Part shown: piece after piece, positions 45,120 through 53,506 of the stretch
How positions within the stretch are numbered: position 1 is the stretch's first letter
Layout: each line of letters opens with the position of its first letter
NCBI GenBank assembly: GCA_016706865.1
Contig: JADJIS010000003.1
Span: forward strand, 2,405,780-2,469,779
DNA: 64,000 bases
Origin: Bacteroidota bacterium
GTDB taxonomy: Bacteria; Bacteroidota; Bacteroidia; Chitinophagales; BACL12
Direction of reading: 5' to 3'
The notes under the pieces: generated by a model
Told to the model about the DNA's origin: nothing
Seen by the model: the letters and a program-made list of their open reading frames with translations, nothing else
The model's database searches: none
Position numbers and translations under genes: made by a program

Positions 45120-45362
45120 TTAAAAATTCAGTTTCAAGTTTTCAGTTTCAAGTTTTGATTTCCTTCTTTCAGTTAGAAAAGTTTCATAAATGAAAATTAT
45201 TGTTATTAACGACACAAATGGGCCAAGTATTCCGCCAATTGAATCACCAATAGGTCCATATCTGTTTGGATCAATCTTTAAAAATTTGTAGAGATATACA
45301 ATTGAAATCAAAACTGTAAACATCACAATAATTATAATCCAAGAAATTCGAGACAGTTTCAT
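45120..45362 (-). CDS. Short AbiC-like membrane protein (N-terminal paralogue)
   Basis: The 80 residues repeat the membrane module of the next gene: two helices and GDSIGGILGPFVSLITIIFIYETF (residues 39-62). It lacks the C-terminal domain. A 14-base tandem duplication ends the gene (45129-45156). It could be a truncated duplicate or a small membrane partner. Confidence 0.6.
   Translation of the reverse strand: MKLSRISWIIIIVMFTVLISIVYLYKFLKIDPNRYGPIGDSIGGILGPFVSLITIIFIYETFLTERRKSKLETENLKLNF
45129..45156 (+). repeat. 14-base tandem duplication at gene end
   Basis: CAGTTTCAAGTTTT occurs twice in a row. As 14 is not a multiple of three, it alters the last residues of the short AbiC-like protein. 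Confidence 0.8.
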
Positions 45363-45497
45363 ATTAACAATATATATATTTTACATAAATAATTTTTAAT
45401 TCGCCCAATATTCATCAAATATAAATAATAATTAAAATGATTCTTAATATTTTTTATCAAATAGTTTAAATACTTAAATCCAGGATGAATTGCAGTT

Positions 45498-46262
45498 TTA
45501 TTTTTTAGAATATAAGGATTTCAAATTTTTGCCAATGAGCTCATCATAACAAGCAGTTTCGCACCTAAAGCATTTGCCTTGTCTGTAATATGAAAATTCA
45601 GGCAACCATCCTTCGCCACTGCACCTACTACAAAAAGTTAATGTTTTATCCATGCCATATATCGGCACCTTCCGATTTGCGTGTAACTCATTATGACAAA
45701 CTCTACACAAAGTTCTTAGTGCTTCCTTGGGATATTCCCAAGGTAACTGTCCTACCATATAAAAATTATGATGTATATGTAAACTGGATTCAACATACTT
45801 TTCATTTTCCCAAATTGTTAAATTAGTATCAGCTTCATAAATGCGATTGAAGATAAGCGGATATGAAATGTTATTGGGGTCAGTTTTAAAATATGAGGCG
45901 TGCACTTTTTTACCCGGAATCAAATTACTTAAACTACTTGGAATTTGCTTCGTGGTTATTAGCAATTTAGAAGAAATCTGCTCTAATTCAATATCCCAAA
46001 TACTAATATCATTACTATGCTCCGTCATTTGTTTTACAAATTCTTTACCCTTCATCGCTTGGTATAATACATCAAGATTTGAATGAAGGTAGGTGACTAA
46101 ACCAATTGTTAAATCATTATAAGTTTTGGAATTTTTGCAATTTGTACAAATATTACGGTCAACCTCCAAAGTTTCTCGTCTTTTGGATTTCCACTCTGTT
46201 GTTGATAATAAATCACCATATGTAAATTTTTCCTTATAAATTAATAGTTCTTGGTAGGTCAT
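45498..46262 (-). CDS. HNH-like nuclease with C-terminal zinc ribbon
   Basis: The 254-residue protein starts with an WKSKRRETLEVDRNICTNCKN segment, has a long insertion, then LHIHHNFYMVGQLPWEYPKEALRTLCRVCHNELH, a familiar HNH half with two CxxC pairs. The C-terminus is a second zinc ribbon (CSRCSGEGWLPEF...GKCFRCET). The insertion of about 90 residues between the first CxxC and HHxxY is unusual. A defensive nuclease is likely. Confidence 0.7.
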   Translation of the reverse strand: MTYQELLIYKEKFTYGDLLSTTEWKSKRRETLEVDRNICTNCKNSKTYNDLTIGLVTYLHSNLDVLYQAMKGKEFVKQMTEHSNDISIWDIELEQISSKLLITTKQIPSSLSNLIPGKKVHASYFKTDPNNISYPLIFNRIYEADTNLTIWENEKYVESSLHIHHNFYMVGQLPWEYPKEALRTLCRVCHNELHANRKVPIYGMDKTLTFCSRCSGEGWLPEFSYYRQGKCFRCETACYDELIGKNLKSLYSKK

Positions 46263-46425
46263 ATAAATTTGTTACTTATGATTTCACGAATTCAATCTTC
46301 CGCTTTACGGGATAATAATTATTAGTTTGAATATACCACTGTAATACAAAAGGTTTTGAGACTATATCCTGAGGATATGAGTTATTGTGAATTAATCTTC
46401 GATATGTGAGCATTTGTATTCAATC

Positions 46426-47388
46426 TTACCAAATTTTTTCTAGAAATTTGGTGAGTCCACTATTCGTATTCTTAACAAACTCTACGACAGTTTCTTTTGT
46501 TGCTGTTGCAGTATTGCCCCATAATGCAATTTGGTTCTTATTCAGGACATTCAGTATAGAATAGTTTAATTCATCAGAATACTTATTACTAGCTCCGAAC
46601 TGAATTATTTTGCGGCTTAGGGCATTAGCCACCTCATCACCAATACTGATAATCGGCTGGAATTGCAAATTATAATGCTCCAAATCATATTCTGTTATTT
46701 GATTATTCCTACTTTCATCCGTATCTGCAAGGAATTGTCTGTCTCCCATAATTATAGCTCGTTTCCCAAATTTATAATCTCCGCATAGATCTATTTCCTT
46801 CTTCAAGTATTCTGCTACTGGTCGGTCTAGTAATTCGCAGAACAGGTGACAGCCTGTAACAATAATAACTGTGTTTTTATTTAATAATTTATTTAGCTTC
46901 CACATTCCCTCTGCGGATAAAAGGTCCTTTTCATAATATGGATTTGATTGTTTATTAACTTCGTTATTTTGGAGAAAAGATCTTAAAGCATTTGGAGGAT
47001 GAACTTTTGTAATAAAGTCTATAAAATTGCACATTGCGCCAATTCCAAATTGATAGGCAAAATCATCAATGGTCTTTCCCTCGAAAGAATAGATTAATTT
47101 ATCGGAATGATGAGTAGAATTACTTAAATTTAACAATTGATGTAAATGCTCATATATGTAAAGTGGAAGTTCGAATTTTTCATTTACTTTATCAACCATT
47201 TTCTTTAAACCTAAATCTTTATGCAACAACTGAAAACATATTCCTTCCAGTTGAATTCTGAGCTGAGCAACTTTGTCCCTATTGGGAATGTTAGAATTGT
47301 GTATCTGCAATAATTGGTTGTAACAATCACTTGCAAATAGATTTTGAATTGGAACTCTCATTTTAAATGTCAATTTTTGAATGTTCAA
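46426..47388 (-). CDS. Unrecognised protein, HEPN-like N-terminus and Rossmann-like C-terminus
   Basis: The 320-residue protein has a helical N-terminal region like HEPN/DUF4145 domains (KVAQLRIQLEGICFQLL...LHQLLNLSNSTHH) and a C-terminal alpha/beta region with NTVIIVTGCHLFCELLDRPVAEYL, AIIMGDRQFLADT, PIISIGDEVANALSRK and NQIALWGNTATATKETVVEF. I do not recognise the C-terminal family. It overlaps the next upstream gene by 26 bases, so the two form a unit in the defence island. Confidence 0.5.
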   Translation of the reverse strand: MNIQKLTFKMRVPIQNLFASDCYNQLLQIHNSNIPNRDKVAQLRIQLEGICFQLLHKDLGLKKMVDKVNEKFELPLYIYEHLHQLLNLSNSTHHSDKLIYSFEGKTIDDFAYQFGIGAMCNFIDFITKVHPPNALRSFLQNNEVNKQSNPYYEKDLLSAEGMWKLNKLLNKNTVIIVTGCHLFCELLDRPVAEYLKKEIDLCGDYKFGKRAIIMGDRQFLADTDESRNNQITEYDLEHYNLQFQPIISIGDEVANALSRKIIQFGASNKYSDELNYSILNVLNKNQIALWGNTATATKETVVEFVKNTNSGLTKFLEKIW

Positions 47389-47827
47389 ATAATTGCTTTA
47401 GATACTTTATTTCATTTTTACCGTGTTTCCAAATAAATCCACTGCTTTTAAATAATTTTAATGAGCTATCAATTAGGATAACTTTTGACATTTTTCCGGT
47501 TTTATTTTCTGAAGAAGTTGCAAATATAGTCTTATCGCGATCAAAATAATAATCCCACCAAACGTCACAGTTTTTAAATTTCATACCAAGCATCTCAGCA
47601 TAAATTTCATTTCTGTTGAATAAGTGTGACCTATGAATCTGTAACCCAGGTTTATATTTAAAATCATTATCTTTAAATTTCTGCAATGCTTTTTCAGTAA
47701 TCCCTGTAACTCTCCACATCTCGGGGTGTGAAGTAAATATTGTGGTCATCATTCTAATCTTATACTTTATATCTGATTTCATTTTGCATATCAGATTGTA
47801 ATCATAAAACATATTCTCGACACTCAT
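47363..47827 (-). CDS. Hypothetical protein paired with 46426-47388
   Basis: The 154-residue protein is basic with many aromatic residues (HPEMWRVTGITEKALQKFKDNDFKYKPGLQIHRSHLFNR, VWWDYYF). It ends inside the start of the HEPN-like gene. A KPGLQIHRSHL motif with two His might be catalytic. No family is recognised. Met11 or later Met residues are alternative starts. Confidence 0.5.
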   Translation of the reverse strand: MSVENMFYDYNLICKMKSDIKYKIRMMTTIFTSHPEMWRVTGITEKALQKFKDNDFKYKPGLQIHRSHLFNRNEIYAEMLGMKFKNCDVWWDYYFDRDKTIFATSSENKTGKMSKVILIDSSLKLFKSSGFIWKHGKNEIKYLKQLFEHSKIDI

Positions 47828-47924
47828 ATTAAATGTTTTTTAAAAATGAATTTAATATAATTAGGGTGTTATAATAATATTACCTTCATAGAATCTCCAA
47901 ACTGACTAACCACCCTCATCACGA

Positions 47925-48128
47925 CATTTGTCCTTTTTTCTTAACCTCAATTGGGTGATTTACATGTCCATAAAGCCACTCAAACACCTCCGCGCCAATT
48001 TCAATCTTCAATTTACCCTGTAATTCCTTTTTGCTTGTTGTGTGTCTTACGTAAATAACCTAGTCCCTTTTTCAATTTCGCAACTTCACCTTTATCACCA
48101 CCGCAAAAGAAAATTTGTTTGCCAAAAA
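47925..48128 (-). pseudogene. Remnant of a second mod 3' end
   Basis: The minus strand encodes IFFCGGDKGEVAKLKKGL and, in another frame, KKELQGKLKIEIGAEVFEWLYGHVNHPIEVKKKG. These closely match the C-terminus of the methyltransferase at 48856-51369 (CGGDKDEFAKWKKGL... KKELQDTLKIEIDGEAFDRLYGHVSHPIEVKKKG). One frameshift separates the two parts and no upstream domain is present. Similar flanking DNA also follows the complete gene. Confidence 0.8.
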
Positions 48129-48167
48129 GGTTCTTTCTCTGTCGTTGTGCACAAAGGCACAATATTT

Positions 48168-48725
48168 TTAATAATCATAATAACTAGAAGTTCTTTTTAA
48201 AGCAGCACTTACGGAATAAGTTTTTATTGCACTATAAATATCGTTACTCATTTCCGTTTTACCATTATAAAAATATTGTGTAATGGTGGAATTGTTAGCA
48301 CCAATTAAGCCTGTAAGTTCCTCTGTGGCAACTTTTGTTGAATGAATGACATATCCAAATTCATCTAAGAAGCGAACTGTAACACTTCCCGTTAAATAAT
48401 TATCTTTAAGATCATTAAGTCCGAAAATATTCAAATTGAAGTAGAGGAAATTACCGCGATAAGATGCATCTAGTGTTGCAAATGCTCCTTGCTTTACAAA
48501 GCTTAGATCAGATTGACCAAAATCTCTTTTAACTGGTTTTATAACCTGAAATTCTCTTATTGAATCTGATTTTAAATCACCAATTACCGTAACTTCATTG
48601 TCAATTATTCTATATACAATGTTTTTATGAACAAATGTATCCTCAGCAACTTGGGTTGTATCAGAGTTCTTTCCGCATGAACAAAAAAGAATTATACAGG
48701 GGATTAAAAGCCATAAATTTTTCAT
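48168..48725 (-). CDS. Hypothetical lipoprotein
   Basis: The 185-residue protein has a signal and lipobox (LFCSCGKN) and a beta-rich domain (NIVYRIIDNEVTVIGDLKSDSIREFQVIKPV...SVTVRFLDEFGYVIHSTKV). It lies between the complete mod gene and the mod remnant, so it may have been captured by a duplication or recombination. Confidence 0.65.
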   Translation of the reverse strand: MKNLWLLIPCIILFCSCGKNSDTTQVAEDTFVHKNIVYRIIDNEVTVIGDLKSDSIREFQVIKPVKRDFGQSDLSFVKQGAFATLDASYRGNFLYFNLNIFGLNDLKDNYLTGSVTVRFLDEFGYVIHSTKVATEELTGLIGANNSTITQYFYNGKTEMSNDIYSAIKTYSVSAALKRTSSYYDY

Positions 48726-48855
48726 ATTGGTGGTTTTTTTAAGTGTGTGATTAAATATTTAGCATATATTAAATTTTATTTTAATCGATATTATAGCCAT
48801 TACAATACTATCACCTTCATCGTTTCCTACCCAAACTGACCAATCCCCCTCACCG

Positions 48856-51369
48856 CTACCTTCTGCCCTTTTTCTTAACCTCAATTGGGTGACTCACATG
48901 CCCATAAAGCCTATCAAATGCTTCCCCATCAATTTCTATTTTTAATGTGTCTTGCAATTCCTTTTTACGCTTGTTTCTGGACTCACTTAAATCACTTAGT
49001 CCTTTTTTCCATTTTGCAAATTCATCTTTATCGCCACCGCAAAAGAAAACTTGTTTTACGATAAAATTACTGCCGTCATAATCATCATCCACCATCCAGT
49101 ATGCAATATCGTGAATATTGCGGGCATTTACCATATCTTTTATTGGATCATATATATCGAGACCTTGAATTTCAATTGTGACCTCATTCCCATTTTTATT
49201 TACTGCTATATCAGGTTCTCCTATCGTAACAAAACTTGCGGCACTTTTGGCAGGTTTTTTCTTTAAACCCTCTTGTAGCAAATCATCATGAATCCTTGCT
49301 TTCGTTACTTCAAAGGTACCCATACTTGTAGTTTGCGTGGTTCCTTCAATATCACTTTCAAAACTGAAGCCAAGTATAACTAACCAATTTGCATCTCCGC
49401 GGTTGCGACATTCTTTTATTGCATCGTTAACTTGCAACCTACTAACCGTTCCAAATTTTGGTCCTATGAAAAAGTAAGCTTTCTTTTCTCCTTCGCCATT
49501 TTTATAAAATCCTTCACCATGTATTTTCTCACTGCTCAATAATTCTACTCGGCTGAAAATGACCATTTCATTTTTTCTGCCGTTTTTTATTCCGGCACTG
49601 ATCAAATGTTGTTTTATTACTTCTTCAAAAGCACCATCATCTTCACTGGTTATAATTTTGTCATCTAATTCTGCCGGGGAAAATGGTTCAAAGTTTTGCA
49701 AAGTTTCTACTGTGAACGGACCGCTTACTCTTAGACGTTTGTTATCAATTTCAGGTTTATCAAAAAGAGTTTCGTCAGGAGAGGATTTATTCTGTGCGAT
49801 TGAACCGAGAGTTACATGCAGGACAGATTTGTACTTAAACCCTTGTCTAATGTTACCATTTGTTTCATCATATAATTTATAATAAGGAAAAATGGAAGTC
49901 ATTAATCGTTGCTTCGCTATGTTCAAGGCAATTCTACTTGTGTCAATTGTTATCCATCTTCTTCCAAACTGTTCTGAAACAAATGCAGTTGTTCCGCTTC
50001 CGCACGTAGGGTCAATAATTAAATCTCCTGGATCGGTTGTCATAAGCAAACATCTTTCAATCACTTTTGTCGAAGTTTGAACTACATATCTTATATCTGA
50101 AGCTCCGTGAGTATCATCCCATAAATTATGTATTTCTTGGACAGGAAAATCATTATAATATCTAACATATGTTGGAAGATTTCCGGGAGCCATAATTCTC
50201 TTTTCTTTAACAAGGTTAGCCATACCAAGACTATTAGTTTTCCAACTATATTTCTGAGCTTTAAAAATTCTTCCGTCTATTTCAAAATCATAAAAGCAAG
50301 ATTGCGTATATCCCGAAGACATCAGGTTATCAAGAAAAAACGGTTTACTATTTTCTGGCAAAACTTCGGGATTTTCTCTTTCTTCCTTTGTCATTTTTCT
50401 TCTTGAACCATCGGACAATTCAAGCCAAGTGTAACCTGTCCCCTTTCCAAACTTCTTTTCTTCATAGAGTTGACGATATTTTACTTTTTTGATGTCTTTT
50501 GCGTACCAAATAATGTAGTCGCTTACAGAAGCAAGCCCTGATGAACCAAGCGGAAGTGATTTCTTAAAGGTAATTAAAGAGAAGAAATTTTCGCTTCCAA
50601 AAATCTCATCTAACAGATTTCTTACAAGATGAACATTTTCATCGCTGATTTGCACGAAGCAGCTTCCGCTTTCATTCAACAATTCTTTTGCAATTATTAA
50701 GCGGTCTCTTAAATATGAAAGATATGAATGAATGCCTAACTCCCAAGTATCACGAAATGCTTTTATCATTTCAGGCTCGCCTGTCAAAGCTTCATCACTT
50801 CCATCTTTTACTTCACGATTGTTCAATTTTACCTGCCAATTACTTCCGTATTTAATTCCATATGGTGGATCAAAGTAAATTGTCTGCACTTGGGCCGCCA
50901 TTCCTTCCCTCTCAAGTAAACTTGCCATAACTAAATGACTGTCGCCTTGTATTAATCGATTTGTCCAACCATCTTGGTGTTCATAATAATCACTTACTTT
51001 TTCAAGTTCATCTTTTTCAAGTGCATTACCAAATAATTCATTTACATCAAACAAAGAGCCTTGTGCCGATTTTTCTTCAGTTACCTTGTATAAATTTTCA
51101 ATCAATGTTTCGGGAGCAATATGTTCATGGCGGTATAAGCTGCGTATGTCAATCTTTAAAAGATCGTCACGGTCGTCGTTGCCGTATTTGTTCAACCAGA
51201 ATAGTTCAGGATCCTGCCCACGATGAATAACAGGGTTTTTTGGTAATTCAATCACCTTTTTGCCCTTTTGCACCTTAGGGTTTGCATCTTCATAACCAGC
51301 TTCTTCCCTTGAAGGGATGTGAACCCGTTTGTCTGTTGAGTGTTTTATCGATGAAATTTTTTTAGCCAT
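48856..51369 (-). CDS. mod: Type III-like DNA methyltransferase (Mod)
   Basis: The 837-residue adenine methyltransferase has catalytic motif IV DPPYGIKYG (167-174) followed by AdoMet motif I DPTCGSGTT (453-461), the beta-class order used by type III Mod subunits. Between them is the recognition region. A C-terminal extension of about 300 residues (KKPAKSAASFVTIGEPDIAV...CGGDKDEFAKWKKG) follows. It protects host DNA and specifies the target for the Res subunit. The res gene lies upstream on the same strand, with a GmrSD-type gene between. Confidence 0.9.
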   Translation of the reverse strand: MAKKISSIKHSTDKRVHIPSREEAGYEDANPKVQKGKKVIELPKNPVIHRGQDPELFWLNKYGNDDRDDLLKIDIRSLYRHEHIAPETLIENLYKVTEEKSAQGSLFDVNELFGNALEKDELEKVSDYYEHQDGWTNRLIQGDSHLVMASLLEREGMAAQVQTIYFDPPYGIKYGSNWQVKLNNREVKDGSDEALTGEPEMIKAFRDTWELGIHSYLSYLRDRLIIAKELLNESGSCFVQISDENVHLVRNLLDEIFGSENFFSLITFKKSLPLGSSGLASVSDYIIWYAKDIKKVKYRQLYEEKKFGKGTGYTWLELSDGSRRKMTKEERENPEVLPENSKPFFLDNLMSSGYTQSCFYDFEIDGRIFKAQKYSWKTNSLGMANLVKEKRIMAPGNLPTYVRYYNDFPVQEIHNLWDDTHGASDIRYVVQTSTKVIERCLLMTTDPGDLIIDPTCGSGTTAFVSEQFGRRWITIDTSRIALNIAKQRLMTSIFPYYKLYDETNGNIRQGFKYKSVLHVTLGSIAQNKSSPDETLFDKPEIDNKRLRVSGPFTVETLQNFEPFSPAELDDKIITSEDDGAFEEVIKQHLISAGIKNGRKNEMVIFSRVELLSSEKIHGEGFYKNGEGEKKAYFFIGPKFGTVSRLQVNDAIKECRNRGDANWLVILGFSFESDIEGTTQTTSMGTFEVTKARIHDDLLQEGLKKKPAKSAASFVTIGEPDIAVNKNGNEVTIEIQGLDIYDPIKDMVNARNIHDIAYWMVDDDYDGSNFIVKQVFFCGGDKDEFAKWKKGLSDLSESRNKRKKELQDTLKIEIDGEAFDRLYGHVSHPIEVKKKGRR

Positions 51370-51549
51370 TTTAGTTATTAAATTTTGGAATTTAAAAAAA
51401 TTTTAGGAATCGAATTAAGCTAAAAATTGTATACTTACTTTCCGTCATATAATTAATATTTTGCTCTTTCCAATTTTTAATTACATAAATTATTTTGGTT
51501 TTTAATTCGGTCAATTTAAATTATTCAAATTAATAAACATAATAAAAAT

Positions 51550-52785
51550 TTAAGTAAAAGAATCTACTTTAGATTTTGTGCGTACCTTTTCACCTTCAAT
51601 TTGCCATCTTATCAAGGCAAAGGAGATAAATTTATTTTCTCTTATATCATTAATTTTAGAGGATAGGTCTTGAAAATATTTACGAGTCCTTCTTCTTTCG
51701 CCATCTTTGTCTAAATATTCTGAAGCTTCTTTAAGTATAATCTTTAATTCAGCAACTTGAACCATTTCAAGAGATCCGTGATTTTTGGAATTAAAATCAT
51801 TTAGCTCCTCAATCTTTAGTGGAATATCATTATCAGAAAGAGATTGATTTGAATTTAAGCCAAGAAGGGCAAAATTACCCAGTCTGCGTTTTTCAATAAA
51901 GTTTTCCTCATATTTTTCTGACAAATTCTTGCTCGCCCATATATGCTCAATAGATAAATAATCATTTGCTTCCATACCATTAGAACGCCTCTTTTTTAGA
52001 ACTTCTTGAATGTCATAGGTTTTTTTATACTTAATTTTCAAATACTCTTCATAACTTGCAAGAAAGAATCGAATTCCTTTCCAATTATAATAATTATATT
52101 CTTCAGGTTCCGCAAGAGCAACCAACGAGTCCATAAATTTTTCAACTGGGCTCATATGCTTTACAAAATCAAGCATATTATCTCCAATCCAATTAAATAT
52201 TGTACCTTCAATTTTATGGCCTGAATAGTATGTATATTGATCATCAGATACATTAGAATTCCATTCAAATTCGTTGAAAAATTTATGTGCGAAATCAAAT
52301 AAGTCGGATTGTTTTTCATCTGTCCTACCTGTAATTTCTGGCAAAATATAGACTCTAAAATTTAATATTTCCAACAAATTTAAAAGACTCACTACTTCCT
52401 CCGCATATTCGGATAATTTATGCATAACTGCCAAGTATATTGGCATAATTGAAGCATGAACATGATGACATCGCATTCTCTTTATAGTTTTATCTACATG
52501 AGTTGCTAATTTCAAATCAGTATTTTCATCAAGGAACTCTTTATCTCGGAAAAAATACAAGTAATATCTTGAAGCAGAATCAAGAAATTTAACAAAGTTG
52601 GATATATCCTTGACATTGTCTGAAATAATTAATTCATCCTTATGAACGGCCTGATACCGATCCTTTAATGTTTCATAAATTTTAGCAGCTTTTTTCGTGT
52701 TTGATTCGTAATATACGAGGTAACAAAACCGTAAAAAACTATTTTCATCATCGAGTGTAGTTTTTTTTGCTCGACTTAAATTCAT
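51550..52785 (-). CDS. GmrSD-type protein, C-terminal fragment (DUF1524)
   Basis: The 411 residues are helical with the DUF1524 HNH-like motif SIEHIWA near residue 290. The frame is open upstream of its Met, reading FLRKDINQRWVRIQ, which joins the middle fragment. Confidence 0.75.
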   Translation of the reverse strand: MNLSRAKKTTLDDENSFLRFCYLVYYESNTKKAAKIYETLKDRYQAVHKDELIISDNVKDISNFVKFLDSASRYYLYFFRDKEFLDENTDLKLATHVDKTIKRMRCHHVHASIMPIYLAVMHKLSEYAEEVVSLLNLLEILNFRVYILPEITGRTDEKQSDLFDFAHKFFNEFEWNSNVSDDQYTYYSGHKIEGTIFNWIGDNMLDFVKHMSPVEKFMDSLVALAEPEEYNYYNWKGIRFFLASYEEYLKIKYKKTYDIQEVLKKRRSNGMEANDYLSIEHIWASKNLSEKYEENFIEKRRLGNFALLGLNSNQSLSDNDIPLKIEELNDFNSKNHGSLEMVQVAELKIILKEASEYLDKDGERRRTRKYFQDLSSKINDIRENKFISFALIRWQIEGEKVRTKSKVDSFT

Positions 52786-52820
52786 TTGTATTCTAACCCA
52801 TCTTTGGTTTATGTCTTTCC

Positions 52821-53027
52821 TTAAGAATTTTTATCAAAAATAGTTGCATAGTAAATGAAGTAATTTTTTATTTTTTCTAATTCACTTAATTCCTTGCCCC
52901 TATTATTAATTACTTCAAACATAATTCCTATTTCCTTATCATATTTAGGAGTATAAAAAATAAATCCCAGCCTTTTGGTTACTACATTACAAATTATATC
53001 AATTTTTTTAAATTCCCTCTTAGCCAT
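52821..53027 (-). CDS. GmrSD-type protein, middle fragment
   Basis: The 68 residues include the conserved IMFEVINNRGKELSELEKIKN of DUF262 proteins. Its Met is probably created by the shifted frame. Confidence 0.65.
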   Translation of the reverse strand: MAKREFKKIDIICNVVTKRLGFIFYTPKYDKEIGIMFEVINNRGKELSELEKIKNYFIYYATIFDKNS

Positions 53028-53506
53028 TTTTTAAAGATAATCTTAGCAGCTCTTATGGCTTCCTCACTCTTCAATTCTGAAACTGGTGAATCTCCATCAA
53101 TTATTACAGACTTATAAAATTGATTAACTTCGGCATTTGGTTCTAATACAAGTTGTTCATCTCCTGTTTGACCTCTCCATAGAAAAATATTTTTGATATT
53201 TTCAAATCTATTAATATCAATTTCATAAATACATTTTAATAGTATTATTAGAGTTGTTAGCCTGTGTTGCCCATCTACAATTTCAAACTTGTCTGGATTA
53301 TCTGGACTCTGAGCAGAAGCGACTATTGTCCCAGTATAATGCATATGATCTGACGCATAGAGGTTTTCGATATCTTTGATTAAATCATTTATCTGTTTAT
53401 CTTCCCAGGAAAAGCCCCTTTGATAGTCTGGGATAATAAAATTTCGATCTTGAAATATCTGTTCCAAATTAACCAATTTAACAGGTTTAATCCTTTCTAT
53501 TTCCAT
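52994..53506 (-). CDS. GmrSD-type protein, N-terminal fragment (DUF262)
   Basis: The 170 residues hold the DUF262 catalytic motifs IPDYQRGFSW and DGQHRLTT. It stops prematurely after a short tail in the wrong frame. Confidence 0.8.
   Translation of the reverse strand: MEIERIKPVKLVNLEQIFQDRNFIIPDYQRGFSWEDKQINDLIKDIENLYASDHMHYTGTIVASAQSPDNPDKFEIVDGQHRLTTLIILLKCIYEIDINRFENIKNIFLWRGQTGDEQLVLEPNAEVNQFYKSVIIDGDSPVSELKSEEAIRAAKIIFKKWLRGNLKKLI

Larger units (their letters stand above)
51550..53506 (-). pseudogene. GmrSD-type DUF262/DUF1524 enzyme gene, two frameshifts
   Basis: Three frames together make one DUF262-DUF1524 protein of about 650 residues. The first (52994-53506) has the DUF262 NTPase/nickase motifs IPDYQRGFSW (25-34) and DGQHRLTT (78-85). 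The second (52821-53027) holds FEVINNRGKELSELEKIKN. The third (51550-52785) ends with the DUF1524 HNH region SIEHIWASKN...RRLGNFALLGLNSNQSLSDN. One base added to the T6 run at 53027-53032 and one to the T5 run at 52828-52832 restores a single frame. GmrSD enzymes cut modified phage DNA. The first piece overlaps the res stop by ten bases. Confidence 0.85.
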
